From: Dicyema japonicum
Lineage: Eukaryota > Dicyemida > Rhombozoa > Dicyemidae
Length of the DNA: 64,000 bases
Reading direction: 5' to 3'
Assembly (NCBI GenBank): GCA_011109175.1
Contig: RDEW01000021.1
Span: forward strand, 1,018,585 to 1,082,584
This document shows, piece after piece, positions 47,745 through 58,779 of the stretch. The notes below the pieces were generated by a model. That model was not told the DNA's origin. It made no database searches and saw only the letters and a list, made by a program, of their open reading frames with translations. The stretch's first letter is position 1. Every line of letters starts with the position of its first letter. Both the position numbers and the translations under genes were made by a program.

Positions 47745-49035
47745 TCACCGCTTAAGTGGAGAACCAATGGACTAAATTTTGACCTAAACGCTGAAAAGTT
47801 GAAACCGAAAAATTTATGATTGTAGCAGAAATCGAGGAGAGTGGAAGGGATGGCATTTAATATTCACTTTTTGGATTGCAATCACTTCATGTGAATTTGT
47901 GGGTTTAGTGAATTATAAAAATTAAGCACACAAAAAATTTAATAAAGTACAAAAAATGTTAACCAATAAAGGAATCCTATTGTAAAAAGTCAAAGTGATC
48001 AACAAAATTAATTAAACATTGAATTAAAAGCGGTATTTGCCTAATTAAATCAATACAAAAACTCAAATTCATCAAAAATATTTCTATGAAAGTTGAATGT
48101 AAGCAAGAATATTCTCCTAAATCTTACTTAAAAAATAGAAGTTTGGTCCTCAATTGAGGAGAATATTAGTTCTAAATTTAATAAAAATAAAACTGATTAA
48201 TTCTTATTTTCCGAATAAACTCCAAAGTGTAGTCAAATTTTAATGAAATATTCAATGGCTGTACACTTGTATTAAATAAAAATAAACGTTTTGGCTAGTA
48301 GATAAGCTGAACATCTAAAATAACACTTGAAGGGGCAATCATCTCAAGACAGCATATAATACTGCATTCACACATGTGTTAGGTTGTTGAATCAAAAAAT
48401 AATATAAATAGTCTCGATATTTAATTTCCACACATCGATATCAATTTCAGAGGGTAGTTCAAATCGGCCTGAAATATCAGTGAGTAGTCGTTAGATCGTA
48501 GTTGTAAAATCTATTATAATTAATTTAAATACCTCAAATGGGTCATTTCCTCTGTATTCTAATGATAACCAAGTAGTGAAGTCCTAATTTATATTATATA
48601 TTAACTTTTCGTGATTTCCACGATAATTAGTACGACTCATTGTAAGCAAGTTTTATATTTAAATAATTAATATTTTATTATTAAATTTTATTAAATTTAT
48701 TACTATTTCAACAGGACATCTGGTCGAAAATCCAAAACTGTAGCCCAAAAAGAAAAACTTAACAAAAAAATTATGGAAAGAAATTCACATCAGATCAGGT
48801 GCATGAGACAATCATCCATGTGGGAAAATGTTCATGGCTGTTAAGCAAGGATCAACTAAAACTAATTTAAAAAACTAGGTCGAACGTGTTCACTTTGTAT
48901 AAGACACTAAACGCTCCGTTACCCTCATCATAGCCGCCATTTAAAAAATACAATCTATAGGGTAACATCTTACCTTCTTCACAGTTCCAAGGGGAGCCTC
49001 GTTCACTTTATAATCCATTGACTGATTCTGAAATT
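47745..49035. other. AT-rich stretch, no gene recognised
   Basis: One protein-like patch at about 48715-48780 (SGRKSKTVAQKEKLNKKIME) has no recognised family. The rest is featureless AT-rich DNA. Confidence 0.4.
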
Positions 49036-49039
49036 TGAA

Positions 49040-49868
49040 AGGTCTCAGAAGCTTGAATAATAACAGAGCACGTGGCTCTAACATTATTTATAAAGAACTA
49101 CTAAAATACGCATTAAGATTCTGTGTCCAGTAGACATTTCAACTGGGATATTATTCCCGTACAAAAACCTGTAAAATGAAAGGCCCTGATATCCATAGTT
49201 CTGTTAACGTATCTGTGACAAACCTTATCTATTTAATATCGTTCAGGGACATCATTGCATTGTGGCTATATGACAAAGGCAATGAAAAGTGATGTACATT
49301 CTGAGACTCGACTTTTAAAGGCTTTCGATTCTCATTGTCAGAATAAACTACTGCTTGTTCTCAAGGATATTATTGACGAGGACTGCCAAAGAATTATAGA
49401 TTTTTGCTTGCGGATACTTTTCAGTAGGTAAAGGTCAGTAAAATTATTAGGATAAGTTCACGGCCAGGGTTAATGGTTAGTGAAGGTTCATAAAAAAGTT
49501 TTGTTCGCTTCTGGAAGATGGTGAGGATATTACTGACAAATTAGCTGGCATTTTGTCTAATGAAGATTATGTTTTCTGAAGCGTAGAGAGCACTTGTCAA
49601 AGAATCACTGGACATGGCTATTTAATGCGTCAGTAAACTTTACTGTACAATTCAGGAACGTGGCGAACGCAGATCTTAGTGGATTTGACGGATACCACAG
49701 AAATCAGATCAAAAAAATAGGATCATCGATTAACTTAATACATTATACAACATGATTGGTAGGTATCTTTGGCATATACTCCTTATGGATATAGTGATTC
49801 CATGTGACCTCATTGTGGATAATTTTTCAAACTGGCGATAAGCCGTCCATTAAAGTCTCTAATATTGT
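49040..49868 (+). mobile_element. LINE family A RT, heavily decayed
   Basis: Patches in the right order: WDIIPVQKPVK, KAFDSHCQNKLLLVLKDI (motif A region), LLEDGEDITDKLAGIL, LYNSGTWRTQ, and YLWHILLMDIVIPCDLIVDN (C-terminal block). Each parallels the 0-2.7 kb element. Stops and shifts throughout. Confidence 0.65.
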
Positions 49869-50935
49869 CAGTAGACTTGGAATATTACCCTGCTGCTTCT
49901 AAGGAAGTTACTATTCTACATCTGAATATTAATGGAATCTATCGTAAACGGAATGTACTCATGCTGTTTCTGACCATCACAATCTGGACATCGTTTTTCT
50001 TAAGAAACTTGTATAATTCATTAAAAAACCAACACCAAGATTCAAAGGATTCTCCTGTATAAGTACAGAACAAACGAATGGCTCAAACGGTTGAGGTGCG
50101 GGATTCATTTCACTAACACAACATACATCACACGTGCTTTAAAATACCTTCTTATATCTCACCTTATGTTTTACTTAGCACATATCTTTAAAAAATAAGA
50201 ATCCTATCCTTTTGTCTATCAATTCCATTCGAATCAATACATCTGGAAAATTTTTATCAATTACAAAAGAGGGAATTGGGGTGAATTTCAACAATTAACG
50301 GAATCCAACTTCAATTTTTTTTAGAAAATTTAAATTCGATGAAGTCTGAATGACTCTGAAATGTTTTAATATAGAAAATGGATTCCAAAGGGGTGCACTC
50401 CTGGGACTAAACATTTTTTCAGATATGAGATGATATCTCTGATAAAACAAAGACGGGCTATGAAAAAAAGGAACAGCTCTGATACGCATTTCTGTAACAA
50501 ACATTTTGCCATTTCTAATCGAGTCCACAAAAAGAAAATTACATTTCAGCCAAACTGAAAAGAAATTAAAACAATCATAATGGAAGTGTAATCTAATTAA
50601 AAATGTTACAAGTCATCAGCGAGAGGAGTCATCCCTATTCTGAGACCGATAAAAAAGTCCACACAATACAGGATCTTTCCCGACTTTTTCTCTTCTTTAT
50701 GCCACTTCCAAAATTTGGGGGAAACTCGTGCTTAACTACATCTATCAATTTATTAATCTATCAAAATCACAACATGGCTTTCGTCCACTACATTCCACTA
50801 CATTAAAGTGTGAAATGTTGGAGGAACCTATCCAAATTCCTCATTCTCTATTAGCCTCAATATCCGACAAAGTTAACTACCAAATCTTTCCAAAGAGCAT
50901 TAAACCGAAAAATCAAATGACTTGATTTACCTGTC
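49865..50935 (+). mobile_element. LINE family C, 5'-truncated and deleted copy
   Basis: ORF 49865-50062 starts the APE domain (VTILHLNINGIYRKRN, HNLDIVFL in the other frame). At 50620-50930 RT motifs 1-2 appear (WGKLVLNYIYQFINLSKSQH, HGFRPLHSTTLK). It directly abuts the end of a family A copy. Confidence 0.65.
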
Positions 50936-50939
50936 ATGA

Positions 50940-51255
50940 AATCTTAAAAGCAACCTCAATACGCCAGAGTCCATAACCACAATGGAACTGATTGCAGGAG
51001 ACAGCTCATTAACACAAAAAGGAATGATCGATTGTTTTCAAAAAGAAAATATTACTCTGACACATGGTTCCATTTCTAATAAATTAAAAAATTAGGTGTA
51101 CGAGAAAGAGATTAAAGAGAAAATTGAAAGTCATAACTACAGATGAAAATTTGATGCTAAAACGAGAATTTGGCACCAGACTTTCTACAAATAACAGAAG
51201 ACTTTTGTTTTTGATATTCTTTTTCTTTCGTACATATACTGCTACAAAAAATTTA
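50940..51255. other. No gene recognised
   Basis: Residual sequence after the family C fragment, with no domain. Confidence 0.35.
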
Positions 51256-51256
51256 A

Positions 51257-51456
51257 AATTTTATATCAATTAATACATTTTTTATATTGATCAATACATT
51301 TTTTTATATCAATTAATACATTTTTTATATTGATCAATACATTTTTTATGTTAAGAAATACATTTTTTATATTTGTTGATTATTTTTTTATATTTGTTGA
51401 TAATTTTTTTATATTTACTAATAAGTTATTATTAAGGGTTATTAGTAATAACCCTA
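51257..51456. repeat. AT-rich tandem repeat ending in a palindrome
   Basis: Alternating ATCAATTAATACATTTTTT and ATTGATCAATACATTTTTT units, then ATATTTGTTGAT units, run to 51430. Then AGGGTTATTAGTAATAACCCT (about 51435-51456) forms a near-perfect 10-bp-arm palindrome. Confidence 0.8.
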
Positions 51457-51479
51457 CAATTTCTTTAACGAATTCCCAG

Positions 51480-51700
51480 AGAATTGTGGCAACCCAAAAA
51501 AGACCGTTTTCCGTGTAAAAAACTGGATCAAAGGCGATCTAAATTCTACACCTACAACCTTGGAAGACCTAGTAAGAAGAATAGGAGGTCAAACTCAACG
51601 ATACCTAAGATCAATCGTCCACTGTGTGGTTGTGTTGGATCGAGAAGAACACCGGACGAGTTGAGAGTCTTATTGGAATTCGCCGGGATCACATAATTTC
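51480..51700 (+). other. GC-richer coding-like fragment, unrecognised
   Basis: One frame reads FRVKNWIKGDLNSTPTTLED then LVRRIGGQTQRYLRSIV, another ends RRTPDELRVLLEFAGIT. The GGGATCACATAATT end resembles 18900 and 59520. Probably a retroelement piece. Confidence 0.35.
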
Positions 51701-52049
51701 CTGTTTTGTCTTTAAAAAAAATTTCATTTCAATTTCAATTCAAGCCAGTAATAATAGCTCTCATATTTAACATTCATTTAACACGAATCGCCTAATTATG
51801 GTAAAAATCATTCATTATACTGATATGCAAACAAGACAAACCAATCAACGAGTTACTATCCTATCTATTAATCACCAAACGGAGTCCGTGTCATCACTTC
51901 TTATTTTGTATCTGAGCTGTGTGTTATCGTCCATACTTCATGCTAATACAATTTCTATTTGGATTGTCCAACTACTACTTTATGCGAAAATTTAGTAAAT
52001 TGGATTAGGATTTCCGAAGTGAACGATCTCTGTTATCAGTATGACAAGT
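51701..52049. other. No gene recognised
   Basis: AT-rich, with one unrecognised 65-codon ORF. Confidence 0.4.
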
Positions 52050-52240
52050 GGCCGCTTCCAGCCTCACTTGTCTCATTAAAGATCCCCTCCCATCGTCTTA
52101 GACCATCTTTGCTTGAACATAACGCATGGTGACATCTGATCTGACAGTCGTGGGTTCGAATCCGTGAGGCGAAATGAACTTCTGGAATGACACAGTTGTT
52201 TAAAGAGATCTTTCTTGCCTTCTCCCTGACCAACTCCACT
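52050..52240 (+). repeat. Second tRNA-derived SINE family
   Basis: A good B box (GTGGGTTCGAATCC) at about 52151-52164, preceded by the A-box-like TAACGCATGGTG about 40 nt upstream. The block CAGCCTCACTTGT...CATCGTC before it recurs at 63960-64000. Confidence 0.65.
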
Positions 52241-52244
52241 AGTG

Positions 52245-54150
52245 AATAAGAATATCATGAAATCTTCATCCGAAGAATAAAGTGATGTCCGCGTGTAGGA
52301 CGTGTAATGAAAATTAGAAGTGATCAGTTCAGTAGCATTTGAAAATATTCAACGTTTAATACTATAAATTAATTAAAACTTTTCAACTCGACACTGAATT
52401 ATAGGGACCCCAAGTCTTCCATGTATCCGCTAAATTCAATACTTTTAACACAATCCATATGTCAATTACGGAATTCATTTCCATCGTAAAGTTCGATATT
52501 CAAATGCACTAAATATATCTGAGATCTGTCTACACGTTTTGGAATATGAGTTTAGCTTAAAATATGATCCTAACATATACTCATACATTATAATTTCAAT
52601 ATAGTCTCAACGTGAGCAGAAAATCGATTTTGTAGTGCATTAAATGTGATACAAGAGATCAAATGTCTAAAAAAGTATGAGTTGAATCATTCTTTAGCGG
52701 TAAAAGACACCAGAAAATATAAATCCACTGGATTTTGTTTTTTGATTTTTCAACATCGATTTATACTATAGAAATGAAAGCTAGATACCTCGTTAGGTCA
52801 CGTGGAATGTGGATATCAGCCATTTATTCTATGAGTTTGTTGGAGTAACTACATCGTAATACCATAGTTAGTTCAACATGAAACAATATGTGGTCATATT
52901 ACTTTTGGGACCCAGTAACAGCAACTGAGCTAGTACAGCAATCTTATATTGACATATGATGTTGCCATATTCTTATCCATAGTCCTATATCTTTAAAATT
53001 GTCCTAAATCTTTATTTAGCTAAGTCGCTTGAAGAAAAGTGACTGAAACTGCATAAAGACTAAGGTCATCGGCCAACTAATGGTAGATACGTCTTTTGAG
53101 AAGAGCAAGTAGAGCATAACAGCTATTTACAAAAGGTTTATCTAATGACGTTGAATTATCAGTATTTACCTGCGGTTTTTGTATATAAATAAACAATCTT
53201 TAAAAATGACAAAGGTTTCTAAATTCTGCCAAGGACAATTACCGATGACTTAAAACCGCTCCAATCAACTAAATGCATGTAAGTCAAAAGTACTCATTGA
53301 TCACTCTCATACTCGACTTCGATTCCTTGATAGATTTAAAACTCCAGACCATCCAAATTACAACCAATGGCACTCAAAAAGAAAAAAGATGATAATAAGA
53401 ATTCTTGGAAACAAAAATTGCATTTTCCGAAAATAGATGTCACTCATTAGCCGAATTGATCCTCGACTGGGATTATACTAATTTCTTTGAAAGCCTTATT
53501 ATCAACAAGTTTTGATTTTTTAGAGAAATCTTATCACTCTTAGAAAAAACAAGGAGCCCTGCAATTAAGCTCTCCCTAAGCAATAAGAAAAGTGATGGTC
53601 TAAGCGAGGAAGCAAAATGCTGGTAGTACCGATTAGCAAGATTGTGGAACAGCGAATAGACGGTTTATGAGGAAATCAATGATCCATACGTTCATAATAG
53701 TAAGAGAACCGTTTTGAAAGAAGAACCGTTAACTCTGCCTGATTAGAATTTTATTTTTTATTTATTTAACCCAAGAACACAGAATACTTGAGCAACTTAA
53801 AAACATTTAATAAATCATTATTTTTAATTCAAATATGATTTTATTTTTTTAAATATATGAAAATTTCTGTATAGTTTTTGTTGGATGTGGCTATACGTTA
53901 TTAAAATCTTTCATGTGTTATATACGTTATTACAAATTAGTCTCCATTCAACCGCAACTGATTGCTTTTATAATGTATTGATTATTTACAGAGCCTAGAA
54001 TTCAACTGAACGATTTCCAAGAAGTGCATTAATGAGGTTCAGCCTTCGTTTTACAAGGAAAAACGTTATCAAGGTTTAAGTTGTTAAGAATGCCTCATTT
54101 ATAGCCTCAAGACTAGAATATCCGTATGATTGAGTTTTGATTATAGTATA
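52245..54150. other. AT-rich stretch, no gene recognised
   Basis: No domain found on either strand. 53300-53720 has protein-like patches (LRFLDRFKTPDHPNYNQWHS) possibly from a LINE, but nothing can be assigned. Confidence 0.35.
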
Positions 54151-54154
54151 GATA

Positions 54155-56165
54155 TGTTGTTAGTGGTGTCATGTGGCTCATTAGAAATGGTGTCATCCAT
54201 TCCAAAAAAGGAACGAAAAGAGCTAACAGCTTCTACCCACCGTCCGGTGGTCCTTTCATCTCATGTGTCTTCGACCCTGTGTGGTGTTCCCATTTGTCCA
54301 GACTTTTGATTCTTCTATGTGGAGACGTTGAAACCAATCCTGGTCCATGGAGAGGTTTTACAATTATACAACTGAATACGAATGGGAACAGGAAGAAAAT
54401 CTTTGAACTCCTGGGGCACTCCTCCGCGAAAATGAGGCTGACCTCGCTTTAATACAGGAGTCGAAGCAATCTTCCTCCATACCAACACCCGCTTTTCCTG
54501 GATACACATGATCCGTAAAGATCGTCTGGGAGGACGCGGAGGAGGACTACTTATTATAAAGAACGATATTCCTTTTATGGATACAACTCAACGAACCTCA
54601 GAGCTTTTTGGCACCGAAAAGACTTTGGAGCAGATTACTGTCAAAATCGAGTTATTCCCCTCCTTTTGGATTCATTTGGCTAATTTATATATTCTTCCAC
54701 AAGGCTCGTGTCCGTCATCTTACATTCCTGATTTATCACGCGTTTCAACATTGAAAAATCTATTGTTAATGCACAACATCCAGTATGTCTCACTTCCCAA
54801 TCCTCTGATAACCAAGGAGAACTCATTGCAAACTTCCTGACCTGATTATACTGAACAACCTTAACTCACATACGAAGACCCCATTAAGGATGACTGATAG
54901 CTGCATATGTCCCGACTTGACATTATGCTAACCTTCCTTCTAAAATTGAGAGGTCTTCGACAATACAGGAGACGACCGGCGGAATCAAAAAGATTCAAGG
55001 ATTATACGAAGGTTGACTGGTCTGGTTTCAGTAACCTTGTGAATAATTTCTTGGCCCGGAGATTATCCTCCCCAATACCCTCTATTAATGAGGCCGCAGA
55101 AATATGGTCAGCGCTACCATTCAGAAAGCTGACCATATTTTTATTCCTATATCGTCATACAAGAAGTTTATTCCTGTTCTCAGCTCTTATACAATAAGTC
55201 TTATAAAGCAAAGAGACCGGCTGAAGAGATGCCATCTGTTGGACATGAAGTCTTTGACAGCTTTCAGACAATTAAATTAAAGGATCTGTCAGAGCATAAA
55301 AGAACACAAGGACAAGAGATGGCAGCATCTAGTTAACCACCTCGACAGGAAAAATACATCCCGATATTTCTGGAAAACTCTTAAACAAGTCAAGTTGGAG
55401 CTGGATGATGCAGACGGAACCGGAAAGTCTTCTCCTGAACACTTATGCCACCTACATCCTAACACCCTTATGAAACATTACCCTGAAATTAGCTTCAAAC
55501 CATTTTCGAAACACCTGGACATTAAGGTGCATGCCCATAAACGTAAGAAAGAGCCTTACCACGAACTATTCACAGATGGCCGAGTCATAGATGTGATCAA
55601 CAGATTAAAGAGCTCACGGGCGTGCGGGCCTGACAGAGTATCTTCTATTTACCTAAAACACCTAAGTCACTATGCAATTGGCTATTTCACGGAAATATAC
55701 AACCTGTCTATTAACTATAACATTATTCCCAAGATTTAGAAGAATTCTATCATCCGACAGATATTGAAGGCTGGGAAACTAGAGACAGAACATGCCTCCT
55801 ACAGGCCAATTTCTGTTCCGGCACACTGTCAAAAATTATGGAGAAACTTGTATAATCAGTTCATTATTCCTTATCTCCACGTCCTCCACAATAGACTCGA
55901 ACAGAAAAGTTGCTTGTCTTGTAATCGAGGACTAAGTAACTTTGCTACCCACTCGAGGACGTCTCCAGCGGAGAGAAAGGCGTAATGTCTATAATTTGAT
56001 AAAGGTCTGGTTCGATTATGAGATTAGTGCAAAATCATCGGAGAAGGACATCAAGGCAGTCCACGAATTGAACGAAGGCACTGTAAAGTCTGCCTTCAGT
56101 CTGACGGACTACGAGAGGGGAGTAATGATAGCATGGACGTTGAAAGTGCCATGAACATGCAGATC
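54155..56165 (+). mobile_element. LINE family C (CR1/L2-like) with N-terminal 2A-like peptide
   Basis: ORF 54171-54452 contains LLILLCGDVETNPGP, with GDVETNPGP at 54321-54347. This is the D-x-E-x-N-P-G-P consensus of 2A-like ribosome-skipping peptides, which are known in some LINE proteins. The APE endonuclease follows: IIQLNTNGNRKKI, GRGGGLLIIKNDIPF and NLYILPQGSCPSSYIP. Farther on, INRLKSSRACGPDRVSSIYL precedes the RT and ASYRPISVPAHCQKLWRNLY is RT motif 1. The catalytic YADD is not found and many stops interrupt it. Ribosome skipping here is inferred from the motif alone. Confidence 0.85.
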
Positions 56166-56327
56166 GAGCTGAACAGACTGCAGTCTCTACAGGAAAGGTA
56201 TGAGAAGAAAGTCAGATTTACATCAAATATATTATGATGAGCTAAATAGAAAGGACGATCGTTTTTGCACGAAGCCAGATCTTATTCTAATTTTATTTAT
56301 AACAAAAAACGAAAATCACCTAAATAA

Positions 56328-56400
56328 AAAAAAGTAGGGGCCGTCAGGTTAACCCGGACACTTTAAACAGCCATTTTATCCTTTCTCAATGCTCCTCCAG
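56328..56400 (+). repeat. Dispersed repeat GGGGCCGTCAGGT..., copy 2
   Basis: AGTAGGGGCCGTCAGGTTAA and its 3' flank match 32335-32400. It may be the 3' end of the preceding family C element. Confidence 0.55.
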
Positions 56401-56404
56401 GTCC

Positions 56405-56970
56405 CAATACACTTCCTGTAAGGATGAATCACTTTTTGAACGTATCTATGAAATTCGATTTTTCTTTTATTTCTATCTTTTTGAAAACAATCTATCATTT
56501 TTTTTTTCTTTATAGCTGCCACCTGCAATAATTTCTATAATCAGTAATATAACCATTGATTGCATCTATCCTTGAAATTTAATCAACAAGAGAATTATCA
56601 GGTTGATAATATTTATACTTGGATGTCTAGAGTTGTTTATCATAAATTCACAGTTTTCCCATATTCACAGGTTTTAAGAATTTTTGATGTATTTTTTTTT
56701 CAATTAATCTTTTCTGTGCAATGGAAATGTCCATCCTTTTCGGCATTTGGCACTGTGGAAATTAAAATTTATATTGAATTAAAAAAATAAATTAATGAGA
56801 CACATCACATCAATATCTGCCAATTAGCGAACTAATCCACTGTTGTAAGAAAACGTACGATCCTTTTTAAAAGCCGTAGTGTTACTAGGCAATTTTCTCG
56901 ATTCACGTAGATCCCCATTGATGATTAAAGATCAGAGAAAGCAAAAAAGGAAAGAATCCTTGTTAATGTA
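56405..56970. other. No gene recognised
   Basis: A 76-codon ORF at 56560-56790 has hydrophobic stretches but no recognised family. Confidence 0.35.
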
Positions 56971-56974
56971 GGTG

Positions 56975-57045
56975 GAAGTGTAGGAATCTAACTCACAGCC
57001 AATCGTGAGTGAAAGCACTAACCACTTTATTATTATCTAACATCG
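56975..57045 (-). repeat. tRNA-like SINE head, minus orientation
   Basis: In reverse: AGTGGTTAGTGCTTTCAC (A-box-like) and GTGAGTTAGATTCCTACAC (B-box-like) with tRNA-like spacing. There is no complete cloverleaf. Confidence 0.55.
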
Positions 57046-57490
57046 AAAAAAGAATCATCAAAAAAGAAGGAGTTAACTATCAATTAAGAGACTTCGACAA
57101 AATGAGAGGTTTTTGCTGTGTTGCATCATAGTACCACAGCTTTACTAAATGCAATCGATATTCTTTAATAAGAAGTTAGAGAGAGGTAGGTTATTTTCCA
57201 AAATTTACGTGTTTTGCCGACTTGAATAGCTGATTAGTAGAAACGATAGGATTCGGAACCGTATAGTAATGAAGCTGGAATTATTGTTTAAGATTCTCAC
57301 GTTGTCGAGTAATGGAAGAATAGTTATGAAGAGAAATTGATAATGTTAACTATATTTTAAATAATTAAAGATATTTAATAAAAATGGTAATGAAGTATCT
57401 TTTATCATAGATATTTAATATATAATTATATCAAACAATTAAAATAAAAATTATATAAAATAAAATTTGACCTAATAAAATTTAGACTAC

Positions 57491-58777
57491 ATGAACAGAA
57501 CTATTTATTATATCATAATTATTCTGTTTAGCAAAATAGTCAAAATAAAATGTGATGAGAGATATATATTAATTGATTCATATGTAATTTTCAATAATCC
57601 TTCAATAGTATATATTTAGTTAACTTTAGGAATATAGTTTATCAAAGTTAAAATCCGAGGAACATATAGATGTATGGCAAACTAATGGTACCGATTTGTT
57701 TTCTTTCAAAAACATAAAATTTAAACTTATTCCATACTTCTACAATGAGTTTTATACTATTGACTTAATTACAGAAGTTGTTTATGGTACGTTTTTTTGT
57801 TGTACTTAAGCTGGTAAGCGGTATACTAATATCACAAAGATACCACAAACTAATTATGGGGATTACTACCGATGTGGTTATACTCAAATTAGTTTTTCGA
57901 AAATATATCTGTTACATTTTATTCAATCAAGTTGCAATATCACGATAAAGGTTTTGAATTTTTCTAAAAAGGTTTTAATCAAAATTAATTTAGCTAACGA
58001 CTGTAACCCAAAAATGACCCAAATACGCCGATTTGGTTTATTTATCACAAAAAAGAATCCGTGCATTAATAAGTGGAATTATCAAAATATCATATTTTGA
58101 CGATAGCGAAATTGTACACGTTTGCATTGATAAGTAGATAACAGATGAACATTTCGATGATTATTACTATAATGTCTACAAATTATATGAGAATAAATAT
58201 ATATTGCGTGGTGATTATTCTAAAATATATATTACGGCGTATAAACAAAATGGGAATAAATATCGTATTAATAGATTTTCTGTTTGTATTGAGGATAAAA
58301 AGATAAATGTGTTTCACTTAAAAAGCAATTTAAACAAATTAAAATGGGAGGATATAATCACTGTGGATCCATCTCACAAAACTATAACAATCTGTCTATC
58401 GAAATTTCATCTTTTAAATTACAATTTTTCCGTGATGATTTGATTTTTGAATTTATAGGAGATGGTAAATAAATCCGACTGAATTTTAGATGAAGGATGC
58501 TTTGAAGAACAAATATCGAATGAAATTAAAGACAAAAAAAACATATTAAACATCGTAATACTGTAAAACCGACTAAATTTTAGATAAAATAAGTTTTGAA
58601 GAACTAATTTCGTCTGAAAGTAAACCCGTAAAAAAATTGACGAAAAATCAAATAATTGGAATCGTGTCTGGAGTTGTTGGACTAATATTCACATGTGTCA
58701 TTGTCGCTATTTATCTCAAACCGAAATCACATACTGAAATACAGGAAAGCATTCCATTAATCTTTGTAACTAACTAA
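57491..58777 (+). pseudogene. Type I membrane protein gene with micro-introns, family unknown
   Basis: ATG 57491 opens a signal-peptide-like start (MNRTIYYIIIILFSKIVKIK). A 22-nt intron (57608-57629) joins NNPSI to EYSLSKLKSEEHIDVW. A 24-nt intron (57787-57810) joins LITEVVY to AGKRYTNITKIPQTNY. A 25-nt intron (58465-58489) joins FRDDLIFEFIGD to DEGCFEEQISNEIK. The ectodomain has scattered Cys residues. A later exon block (ISFEELISSESKP) repeats the CFEEQISNEIK block, so an exon of about 100 bp was duplicated. A hydrophobic segment, IIGIVSGVVGLIFTCVIVAI (about 58650-58715), is followed by a short basic tail ending at TAA 58775-58777. A frameshift near 58090, a TAG near 58135 and an indel near 58385 suggest decay. 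I do not recognise the family; a cell-surface role is inferred only from topology. Confidence 0.68.
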
Positions 58778-58779
58778 TT

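Noticed and set aside
52120-52175. Functional tRNA gene
   Set aside because: A and B boxes are recognisable but the acceptor and anticodon stems do not pair; a SINE head explains it.
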